From the NCBI GenBank assembly GCA_913009535.1, contig CAJVXR010000094.1:1-5346 (forward strand): 5,346 nt of DNA. The letters are read 5' to 3'. The position numbers and the translations under genes are program-made. A model generated the notes under the pieces. It was given only the letters and a program-made list of their open reading frames with translations, was not told the DNA's origin and did not search any database. Shown piece after piece: positions 1 through 4,544 of the stretch. Positions within the stretch are counted from its first letter, which is position 1; the number at the start of each line of letters is the position of its first letter. Source of the stretch: an uncultured Flavobacteriales bacterium (lineage in GTDB: Bacteria; Bacteroidota; Bacteroidia; Flavobacteriales; Flavobacteriaceae).

Positions 1-710
1 ATGTTGACGAAGACTTAGCGTTAGCAAAAACAATGTTGGGCGTTGTGTCTCAAGAGATTAACTTTTCGGGTTTTGAAAAAGTCATAGACATCGTTGTAAC
101 TCAAGCAGGATTTTATGGAATTCCTAAATCTATTGCACTGCCAAAAGTTGAGAAGATGTTAAAAAGGCTTAGCTTATGGGATAAAAGAAATGATCAGGCC
201 AGAACTCTTTCAGGCGGATACAAAAGACGAGTAATGATCGCGAAGGCCTTAATACATGAACCAAAGCTTTTAATTTTAGATGAACCTACAGCTGGAGTTG
301 ATATTGAGCTAAGGAGAGAGATGTGGACTTTCCTAAAAGAGATTAACGAAAATGGAACAACCATAATTCTCACTACTCATTATCTTGAAGAAGCAGAGCA
401 GCTTTGTAGAAATATAGGAATTATTGATGGAGGACTGATAGTAGAAAATACTTCAATGAGAAATCTTCTGGGTAGGTTAAATGTTCAAGGTTTCGTTTTT
501 GATTTAGACTCTCCTCTGGACAAAGTTCCAGAGATAGAGGGCTTCCCTTTAAAACTCGAAGACCCTTTAACCTTAGTAGTTGCTGTTAATAAAGAACGAT
601 CTATAAACGCTTTATTTGCACAACTTAGCTCACTGGGTATTAAAGTTAATTCTATGAGAAATGAGTCTAATAGATTGGAAGAATTATTTATCGAAATGGT
701 AAAAAAATAA
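1..710 (+). CDS. yadG: ABC-2 exporter ATP-binding protein, YadG-like (5' partial)
   Basis: This is the ATPase subunit of an ABC-2 type exporter; it should dimerise at the inner membrane face and power the permease encoded next. The reading frame is open from base 3 to the window edge, so the N-terminus with Walker A lies outside; the ATG at 33 is internal. Counting from that ATG, I see the Q-loop Gln at residue 7, signature LSGGYKRR at 59-66, Walker B LLILDEP at 79-85 with catalytic Glu84, the D-loop region and H-loop His116 in LTTHYLEEAE. The stretch after the ATPase core (about 130-225), including SMRNESNRLEELF, matches the C-terminal tail of E. coli YadG, so this is the YadG branch and not just any ABC ATPase. 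All visible catalytic residues are intact. The substrate of YadGH is not known. Family assignment is firm; the transported compound is not inferable. Confidence 0.95.
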   Translation, partial: VDEDLALAKTMLGVVSQEINFSGFEKVIDIVVTQAGFYGIPKSIALPKVEKMLKRLSLWDKRNDQARTLSGGYKRRVMIAKALIHEPKLLILDEPTAGVDIELRREMWTFLKEINENGTTIILTTHYLEEAEQLCRNIGIIDGGLIVENTSMRNLLGRLNVQGFVFDLDSPLDKVPEIEGFPLKLEDPLTLVVAVNKERSINALFAQLSSLGIKVNSMRNESNRLEELFIEMVKK

Positions 711-711
711 T

Positions 712-1491
712 ATGAGTAATAATCGAAATATATCTGTAGCTTTATGGACCCTTACAACTAAGGAAATAAGACGTTTTCTTAGAATCTGGATACAAACATT
801 AGTTCCACCAGCCGTAACTATGTCTCTATATTTTGTTATTTTTGGATCTTTAATAGGACCAAGGATTGGAACTATGGATGGTTTTGATTACATCCAGTTT
901 ATGATTCCAGGGCTAATAATGATGTCAGTAATCACTAATTCCTATGCCAATGTAGTGTCATCTTTTTATTCAGTTAAATTTCAAAGGTCGATTGAGGAGT
1001 TATTAATTTCGCCTATGCCTAATTGGACGATTCTGCTTGGATTTGTTCTAGGCGGTGTTTGTCGAGGTTGCCTTATAGGCTTTATCGTATTTGGTGTTAG
1101 CTTACTTTTCTATCCCGACTTTACTGTGGTAAGCCCTTTGCTTACATTAACTGTTCTATTCTTAACTTCTATACTTTTCTCATTAATGGGCTTTATTAAT
1201 GCAGTTTTTGCAGATAGCTTTGATGATATATCTGTTATACCAACATTTGTACTAACGCCTTTGATATATCTTGGAGGAGTTTTTTATTCAATAAATATTC
1301 TTCCAGATTTTTGGAGAGCCGTATCCATGGCCAATCCTATGCTTTATGTTGTGAATACTTTTAGAGCAGGAATGCTTGGTGTTAGTGATGTCTCAATAAG
1401 CTTTGCTCTTGGAATGATATTAGGCTTTATCGGTCTCTTAACAGGTTCCTGTCTTTACCTATTAGAAAAAGGAACTGGCATTAGGCAATGA
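712..1491 (+). CDS. yadH: ABC-2 type permease, YadH-like
   Basis: This is the membrane subunit partner of the preceding ATPase. Its 259 residues equal the usual YadH length. An N-terminal cytoplasmic/elbow helix (KEIRRFLRIWIQTLVPP, 17-33) is followed by about six hydrophobic segments. ABC2_membrane hallmarks are SIEELLISPMP (93-103), TPLIYLGGVFYS (182-193) before the last helices, and NPMLYVVNTFR (208-218). Resemblance to E. coli YadH runs the full length, for example LVPPAVTMSLYFVIFG and PGLIMMSVITNSYANV. The ATG lies one base after the yadG stop and has no Shine-Dalgarno sequence, so it is probably translated by re-initiation or coupling. The stop overlaps the next start (ATGA). The gene is complete; the substrate is unknown. 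Confidence 0.95.
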   Translation: MSNNRNISVALWTLTTKEIRRFLRIWIQTLVPPAVTMSLYFVIFGSLIGPRIGTMDGFDYIQFMIPGLIMMSVITNSYANVVSSFYSVKFQRSIEELLISPMPNWTILLGFVLGGVCRGCLIGFIVFGVSLLFYPDFTVVSPLLTLTVLFLTSILFSLMGFINAVFADSFDDISVIPTFVLTPLIYLGGVFYSINILPDFWRAVSMANPMLYVVNTFRAGMLGVSDVSISFALGMILGFIGLLTGSCLYLLEKGTGIRQ

Positions 1492-2207
1492 GAACAAAGT
1501 TTCTCGGTAAGAAAGTAGGTAAAACTCCTACTGGTTTTAAAGTATTAGATCCAATTGAAAGAACTAAGGCTGCCCATGCTTATGGAATTGATTATTGGAA
1601 TGCTTATGAATTCAATTATTTAGATGATAAAAGATTGCCAGTTCTTAGGGTTCTTCAAATATCAATACCTTCTTCATCCACTTTTACTGTTGAGTCAAAG
1701 TCACTTAAATTGTATTTAAATGCATTTTATAAGAAATCTTTCTCCTCTGATAAAAAAGTTTTAGGTAGAATTATTAAAGATCTAAATAAGTTAACAACAT
1801 CTTTAGTTGAAGCAAAATTTCTTAAGAAATTTAGCCCTGAACCAGAATCTCTTGATATAAATACAACTAAGAGACTTAATACAAAACCTTTAGAGGTAAT
1901 AAAATTTACAGGATTTAGGTCTATCTGCCCAGTGACCAGCCAGCCAGATTTTGCAAATATTTATATAAGTTCTGATCTTCCTATTGATATTAAATGGCTT
2001 CTTAGTTATTTAGTTTCTTACAGAGATAAGGGTGATTTTCATGAACAGTGTATTGAAAATATCTATAAAGATATTGCTCACAAATATAAGATTATTAGAT
2101 TAGAAGTATGTGGACGGTTTCTTAGAAGGGGAGGTATTGATATAAACCCTATTCGATCAACTCATAAAAAATTACTTTTTAGTAACTTTAGAGAATTTAA
2201 TCAGTAG
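1488..2207 (+). CDS. queF: NADPH-dependent 7-cyano-7-deazaguanine reductase (preQ0 reductase), long-form QueF
   Basis: QueF reduces the nitrile of preQ0 to the amine preQ1 with two NADPH, the last free-base step before insertion into tRNA for queuosine; it is cytosolic. The two-T-fold layout of the E. coli-type enzyme is visible. The N-terminal half carries the substrate-binding motif VESKSLKLYLNAF (68-80). The C-terminal half carries SICPVTSQPDF with nucleophile Cys147 and acid Asp154, then DFHEQCIE with His185-Glu186, and the RRGGIDINP end motif (213-221). All residues needed for activity are present. At 239 residues it is shorter than E. coli QueF (282), mostly through a short linker between the halves (about 100-140) and a short N-terminus. 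The start overlaps the yadH stop by four bases (ATGA), indicating translational coupling. Linkage to an exporter is unexplained and may be simple operon packing. Confidence 0.93.
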   Translation: MRTKFLGKKVGKTPTGFKVLDPIERTKAAHAYGIDYWNAYEFNYLDDKRLPVLRVLQISIPSSSTFTVESKSLKLYLNAFYKKSFSSDKKVLGRIIKDLNKLTTSLVEAKFLKKFSPEPESLDINTTKRLNTKPLEVIKFTGFRSICPVTSQPDFANIYISSDLPIDIKWLLSYLVSYRDKGDFHEQCIENIYKDIAHKYKIIRLEVCGRFLRRGGIDINPIRSTHKKLLFSNFREFNQ

Positions 2208-2228
2208 TATTATTTCGCCTATAATAAA

Positions 2229-2260
2229 GTGACACACAAAAATTATGATTCGTGTAAAAT
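2229..2260 (+). promoter_or_regulatory. Possible promoter of tRNA-Ser
   Basis: GTGACA (2229-2234) could serve as a -35 element. Either TGTAAA (2253-2258, spacer 18) or TAAAAT (2255-2260, spacer 20, preceded by TG) could serve as the -10. Initiation near 2266 would give a leader of about 8 nt before the mature tRNA. The match is modest, so this is a positional inference. Confidence 0.35.
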
Positions 2261-2274
2261 GCTTTTTCTAACAA

Positions 2275-2362
2275 GGAGAGGTGTCTGAGTGGTTTAAGGT
2301 GACAGCTTGGAAAGTTGTTGTGGGGTAACCCACCGTAGGTTCGAATCCTATCCTCTCCGCCA
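2275..2362 (+). tRNA. serX: tRNA-Ser (anticodon GGA), with encoded CCA
   Basis: This is a class II tRNA reading UCU and UCC serine codons. The acceptor stem GGAGAGG (2275-2281) pairs perfectly with CCTCTCC (2352-2358), followed by discriminator G and CCA at 2360-2362. The anticodon stem ACAGC/GTTGT encloses the loop TTGGAAA, placing GGA at positions 34-36. The long variable arm GTGGG/CCCAC, with loop GTAA, is typical of tRNA-Ser. The T arm is GTAGG-TTCGAAT-CCTAT. All stems close, so the gene looks functional. A T8 run at 2378-2385 lies just downstream but has only a very weak hairpin before it. The tRNA separates conserved genes on its left from unrecognised genes on its right. The symbol serX is a guess by anticodon convention. 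Confidence 0.97.
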
Positions 2363-2392
2363 TATTTGTATTAGGCATTTTTTTTAGTTATA

Positions 2393-2422
2393 TTGACATT
2401 ACCAATAATAATTTTGTATACA
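2393..2422 (+). promoter_or_regulatory. Predicted sigma70 promoter of the winged-helix regulator
   Basis: A perfect -35 TTGACA (2393-2398) is followed after 18 bp by TATACA (2417-2422); the frame one base earlier gives GTATAC with a 17-bp spacer. The -10 lies inside the palindrome at 2411-2426. The usual spacing would put the transcription start near 2428-2430, downstream of the first ATG at 2425, so either initiation is early or translation begins at the in-frame ATG at 2467. Confidence 0.5.
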
Positions 2423-2426
2423 AAAT
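2411..2426. promoter_or_regulatory. Perfect 16-bp palindrome, likely operator for the adjacent regulator
   Basis: ATTTTGTATACAAAAT is its own reverse complement over all 16 bases. It covers the predicted -10 element and the first two bases of the ATG at 2425. A dimeric MarR-type protein binding here would block its own promoter, so autorepression is the natural reading. The palindrome is seen directly; the role is inferred from position. Confidence 0.6.
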
Positions 2427-2721
2427 GGCAAGTGAATTCATAAAACAAATATCTACTGTTCTAAAAATGCTTGATAGCCTAGAAAAAGAATATAATTTGA
2501 TCGGTTATAATCAAACTGAAAAGAAAGTCTATTACACCATTGTGATGGTCTTAGATAGCAAGGATTCTTGCAATATTACAGATGTTATTAATTTATCAAA
2601 TTTATCAAGATCAACAGTATATAAATCAATTAAAAAATTTGAAAAAAATAAATTACTTCAATTAGACCAATCAAATTATGATAAAAGAGAGTTTAATCTA
2701 ACAGTACTTGTAGCCGCCTAA
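2425..2721 (+). CDS. Small MarR-like winged-helix transcriptional regulator
   Basis: This is probably a DNA-binding repressor or activator of the genes after it. A 30-residue N-terminal helical part (a possible dimer helix) precedes TEKKVYYTIVMVL (31-43). A helix-turn-helix follows, ITDVINLSNLSRSTVYKSIKKF (51-72), with recognition helix SRSTVYKSIKKF. The wing LQLDQSNYDKREFNLT (78-93) has the D-K-R pattern common in MarR wings. At 98 residues it is shorter than typical MarR proteins (about 140) and lacks most of the C-terminal dimerisation helices. The start is uncertain: ATG 2425 has no Shine-Dalgarno sequence and sits in the palindrome, while ATG 2467 would give 84 residues and suits the predicted promoter better. 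The stop lies 19 bases before the next gene, suggesting one transcript. The ligand is unknown. MarR-like is a fold-level call, not a subfamily. Confidence 0.75.
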   Translation: MASEFIKQISTVLKMLDSLEKEYNLIGYNQTEKKVYYTIVMVLDSKDSCNITDVINLSNLSRSTVYKSIKKFEKNKLLQLDQSNYDKREFNLTVLVAA

Positions 2722-2740
2722 ATTTTTTTTTAACAAAACT

Positions 2741-3340
2741 GTGAAACATTTTTTTTTAGTTTCTTTAACAACATATATATTCGCTATGTTTATATATCTT
2801 GTTTGGCAAACATTCACATTTGAGATTGCTCAAAATAGCATCTTTGGAAGTCTTATTTATCTTCCACATGGCGTTAGGGTTATCTGCTTTTGTTACTTTT
2901 CATACAGGTCATTACCTGCTCTTTTTTTAGCTGAAGGAAGTCATTACTATTTAAAAAATATACAACTGCTTCAAATAGGAAGTGATGAGGAATCCTATAT
3001 GTGGGCACTTTCATCTGCTACAAGTCTTTTTGCTGTAGTGGCTGCTGTTGAGATAGTCAAGTGGAGTAGAATTAATGCTAATTATAATATTCTTAAGCCT
3101 CTTAATTTTTCTAATTACAGGTTCTTGTTTTTAGTAATAATTATATCAGCAGCTTTTAATGCCATCTTTACAAATGCCACTATTTCGCTGCTTAACCCTG
3201 AAATGAATATGCATATAAATAGGGTATTCACTTACCTAGTAGGTGATACTTTTGGCTCTATCGTGGTTGTCATGTCGCTTATGACTATATTTTCTACCCT
3301 TAGAGATTCGAAATTAATTCTTACTAAAGATAAGAAGTAA
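2741..3340 (+). CDS. Integral membrane protein, short MASE1-like, paralogue 1
   Basis: I do not recognise a named gene. The 199 residues form about five or six hydrophobic segments (roughly 4-22, 35-53, 57-70, 88-106, 127-146, 162-186) with a short basic tail. SLIYLPHGVRVI (38-49) and YLVGDTFGSIVVV (165-177) recall the two best conserved places of the MASE1 membrane sensor domain, but MASE1 is usually longer and joined to a signalling output domain, and none is present here. The GTG start is chosen because KHFFLVSLTTYI directly after it aligns with KQFFQISLTTYI at the ATG start of the next gene. No clear Shine-Dalgarno sequence is visible. A T9 tract (2749-2757) falls in codons 3-6. The gene probably shares a transcript with the regulator 19 bases upstream. 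MASE1 kinship is a tentative motif-level inference; the paralogy is plain. Confidence 0.75.
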   Translation: MKHFFLVSLTTYIFAMFIYLVWQTFTFEIAQNSIFGSLIYLPHGVRVICFCYFSYRSLPALFLAEGSHYYLKNIQLLQIGSDEESYMWALSSATSLFAVVAAVEIVKWSRINANYNILKPLNFSNYRFLFLVIIISAAFNAIFTNATISLLNPEMNMHINRVFTYLVGDTFGSIVVVMSLMTIFSTLRDSKLILTKDKK

Positions 3341-3357
3341 CAAAACCTATTCAGTCT

Positions 3358-3386
3358 AGGTGCTTGGTGATAATATCCATACACCT
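3358..3386 (+). other. Imperfect inverted repeat between the two membrane-protein genes
   Basis: AGGTG (3358-3362) and CACCT (3382-3386) pair, and after a 2x2 mismatch TGG (3365-3367) pairs with CCA (3377-3379). No T-run follows, so it is not a standard terminator; it could be a processing hairpin or an operator. The role is unknown. Confidence 0.35.
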
Positions 3387-3406
3387 TTAAATTAACAAAT
3401 GATTTT

Positions 3407-4000
3407 ATGAAGCAGTTTTTTCAAATCTCATTAACAACATATATCGTTTCAATACTTATGTTGAGTGTTTGGCATACCGTCACCTTTAATATTATTAAAG
3501 ATGTTCATCCTGGTGCATTATTTCATATAGCATTTGCGATAAGCCTGTTATTTTTTTGTTTTTTTAAATATAAAGCAATCCCAGCTCTCTATTCAGCTCA
3601 GTTAACTGCTTATTTTTTTAGTTACGAAGGTCTTGCGACTTTACTACCCCAAGAAGTTATTTTCTCATTTTTTAATATCAGCGCAGCATTGAGCTTCATA
3701 TCTATTATTTTAACTGTCAGGTTATTGAAATGGGTCAGGGTCAATAACTTTAAATTATCACTTATTGAGCCTTTAAAATTTAATAATTATAGATATATAA
3801 TTTTAGTAATAATTATATCCTCATTATTTTTAAGTATTTTAGTTCACACTATAGTGCCATATCTTTATCCTGATTTTACCCCTGATGTTTTATATGTTTT
3901 TATTTATTTTTTTGGCGCTGTTTTAAGCTGCTTTTTTATTCTGGCAGTTCTTATAATTATCTTTAAGACATTAATTTTCTCTAAGTTAATCAGAAAATAA
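3407..4000 (+). CDS. Integral membrane protein, paralogue 2 of the preceding gene
   Basis: This 197-residue, very hydrophobic protein is collinear with the gene before it. Shared blocks are MK-FF--SLTTYI at the start, VW-T-TF, FCxFxYKxxPAL (about 49-61), LKWVRVN (107-113) against VKWSRIN, and EPLKFNNYRYIILVIIIS (121-138) against KPLNFSNYRFLFLVIIIS. At DNA level 19 bases are identical (3129-3147 and 3801-3819) at homologous positions, consistent with tandem duplication. It has lost the features that make paralogue 1 look MASE1-like: LPHG is replaced by HIAF (40-43) and VGDT by FFGA (168-171). About five or six membrane segments are expected, with a basic C-terminus. The start ATG is set by the alignment. 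A three-codon reading frame (3399-3410) overlaps it as ATGA. The function is unknown; a paired or heteromeric partner of paralogue 1 is a guess. Confidence 0.75.
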   Translation: MKQFFQISLTTYIVSILMLSVWHTVTFNIIKDVHPGALFHIAFAISLLFFCFFKYKAIPALYSAQLTAYFFSYEGLATLLPQEVIFSFFNISAALSFISIILTVRLLKWVRVNNFKLSLIEPLKFNNYRYIILVIIISSLFLSILVHTIVPYLYPDFTPDVLYVFIYFFGAVLSCFFILAVLIIIFKTLIFSKLIRK

Positions 4001-4001
4001 A

Positions 4002-4036
4002 TATAATTTGCATACTGTATATTTATACAGTATTAT
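4002..4036 (+). promoter_or_regulatory. Candidate promoter elements of the SOS-box gene
   Basis: Two readings exist. TTTGCA (4007-4012) with TATTAT (4031-4036) has an 18-bp spacer that the LexA box nearly fills, and predicts a start near the ATG (very short or leaderless mRNA). Alternatively a perfect TATAAT (4002-4007), with no good -35, starts near 4014 and places the box at +1 to +20. Either arrangement would let LexA block transcription. Confidence 0.45.
4013..4032. promoter_or_regulatory. LexA-binding SOS box
   Basis: The core CTGTATATTTATACAG (4015-4030) has the CTGT-N8-ACAG form and differs from the E. coli consensus CTGTATATATATACAG at one central base. The flanking TA on both sides also fits the 20-bp consensus, and the dyad extends to 4012-4033 (10-bp arms, TT between). 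It ends ten bases before the start codon at 4043. Such a close match predicts tight LexA repression and induction on DNA damage. The site is seen directly; LexA control follows from knowledge of gammaproteobacterial SOS boxes. Confidence 0.85.
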
Positions 4037-4042
4037 TATTCA

Positions 4043-4252
4043 ATGAAAAACTTAAACTTACAAAATATTGATCCTATTCTTAAAAAACTTGATGAGGCAA
4101 TTGACAAGAAATCTGCTAAACGCATGCTTGCTTTTGAATACTTTAATAACAACATGAATGAATTATCTATTTATTTAAATAGTTGTGATTACTATCTTGA
4201 CTCTACTTTGAATCTAATTGAGCCAAAGGTTCAATTAGAGTTTAGATTTTAA
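4043..4252 (+). CDS. Orphan 69-residue protein, predicted SOS-inducible
   Basis: I recognise no family. The sequence is polar and probably helical: a basic N-terminal helix with alternating charges (DPILKKLDEAIDKKSAKRM, 10-28), an aromatic and Asn-rich middle (FEYFNNNMNELSIYLN, 31-46), one Cys at 48, and a short C-terminal tail PKVQLEFRF. There is no signal peptide or membrane segment, so it should be cytosolic. It is unlike the type I toxin TisB (hydrophobic) and shows no clear DinI or SulA motif. Its only functional clue is the LexA box 10 bases upstream. No Shine-Dalgarno sequence is visible before the ATG, consistent with a leaderless or weakly translated message. The last codons fold into a 12-bp hairpin. 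Codon use resembles the neighbours. A small cell-division inhibitor, a repair modulator or a prophage remnant are all possible; none is shown. Confidence 0.7.
   Translation: MKNLNLQNIDPILKKLDEAIDKKSAKRMLAFEYFNNNMNELSIYLNSCDYYLDSTLNLIEPKVQLEFRF
4213..4239 (+). other. 12-bp stem with AAA triloop inside the end of the 69-residue gene
   Basis: Bases 4213-4224 pair with 4228-4239 (CTAATTGAGCC against GGTTCAATTAG plus an outer T-A, with one G-U pair) around loop AAA. The tract after it is T-rich but interrupted (4241-4250), so it may act as a weak terminator or an mRNA 3'-end stabiliser overlapping the coding sequence. Confidence 0.5.
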
Positions 4253-4301
4253 ATCAAGAATTTTTTAATATATATCTTTATTTCACAGTTAGTCTGTATA
4301 T

Positions 4302-4340
4302 ACTTTTATAAGGTGTCTTGTTTAAGAGTTTTATAAGGGG
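4302..4340 (+). repeat. Pair of TTTTATAAGG direct repeats, 25 bp apart
   Basis: A-C-TTTTATAAGG-TG (4302-4315) and A-G-TTTTATAAGG-GG (4327-4340) differ at two of 14 positions. The 25-bp offset is about 2.4 helical turns. They may be tandem -10-like elements, a protein-binding pair, or chance in AT-rich DNA. Confidence 0.4.
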
Positions 4341-4373
4341 ATTCTTACTCAAATTTTATTTTTACCCTGAGCT

Positions 4374-4384
4374 AGGAGGTGATC
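4374..4384 (+). other. Extended Shine-Dalgarno element (11-nt complement of the 16S 3' end) without a usual start codon
   Basis: AGGAGGTGATC is a perfect complement to GATCACCTCCT at the 3' end of bacterial 16S rRNA, far longer than any other ribosome-binding signal in this window, where most genes have none. No ATG, GTG or TTG lies at a normal distance after it; the only options are ATA 4385 (6 codons) and ATT 4387 (14 codons, ending TGA 4429-4431). The match is seen; 30S binding is inference. Confidence 0.5.
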
Positions 4385-4456
4385 ATATTAATATTTATTT
4401 AATAACAAGAGACAGAGGGTCTGCCTTTTGACAATTGGCGAACTTTAGGTTTCTGA

Positions 4457-4494
4457 CTAGATTTACTTTTTTCTAAAGAAAATCTAGATTTTTT
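4457..4494 (+). terminator. Intrinsic terminator 1 (or attenuator hairpin)
   Basis: CTAGATTT (4457-4464) pairs with AAATCTAG (4480-4487). Past one mismatch, C4466-G4478 and three T-A pairs continue the stem to a five-base loop. The run ATTTTTT (4488-4494) follows. The stem is long but AT-rich. Its 3' arm can alternatively pair upstream (CTAAAG 4473-4478 with CTTTAG 4443-4448). Confidence 0.65.
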
Positions 4495-4499
4495 ATACT

Positions 4500-4530
4500 A
4501 ACCCCCAAATTTATTTTGGGGGTTTTTTTT
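4500..4530 (+). terminator. Strong intrinsic terminator 2
   Basis: AACCCCCAAA (4500-4509) pairs perfectly with TTTGGGGGTT (4515-4524) around loop TTTAT, with T8 at 4523-4530. Ten base pairs including five G-C pairs make this the strongest terminator in the window, oriented for + strand transcripts only. It ends 14 bases before the next start codon, so the transporter needs read-through or a promoter that overlaps this hairpin. Confidence 0.9.
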
Positions 4531-4544
4531 ATGAGCAACATATT

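Larger units (their letters stand above)
4253..4544 (+). ncRNA. Structured untranslated region: candidate leader RNA or small RNA
   Basis: No convincing protein gene occurs in these 292 bases. A possible promoter is TTCACA (4282-4287) with TTATAA (4306-4311). The expected transcript would contain an 11-nt 16S-complementary element (4374-4384), a hairpin TATTAA/TTAATA (4386-4404), a longer-range ACCCT/AGGGT pairing (4364-4368 with 4416-4420) around both, and two intrinsic terminators (4457-4494, 4500-4530), the second 14 bases before the EamA transporter start. The layout fits a transcription-attenuating leader for the transporter. It equally fits a stand-alone small RNA of about 180-210 nt. 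I compared by eye with TPP, guanidine, yybP-ykoY, fluoride, 6S, tmRNA, SRP and RNase P motifs and saw no match. Confidence 0.4.

Noticed and set aside
2359..2385. GCC/GGC pairing plus T8 as a tRNA terminator
   Set aside because: The stem is only three base pairs with a long loop and includes the tRNA 3' end; too weak to call.
4294..4309. Second possible SOS box beginning CTGTATAT
   Set aside because: Only the left half-site is present; the right half reads TTAT instead of ACAG.
4360..4385. On the - strand, GATCACCTCCT followed by TAGCTCAGG looks like a 16S 3' end next to a tRNA start
   Set aside because: No further 16S sequence precedes it and the tRNA arms do not close; the match is better explained as a + strand anti-Shine-Dalgarno complement.
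4411..4433. CTTTTGAC resembling the RF2 (prfB) programmed frameshift site
   Set aside because: There is no coding frame of prfB around it; the resemblance is only a few bases.
4428..4456. Perfect TTGACA (4428-4433) as the -35 of a promoter
   Set aside because: No acceptable -10 lies 16-18 bp downstream (TTCTGA at best), so I do not call a promoter there.
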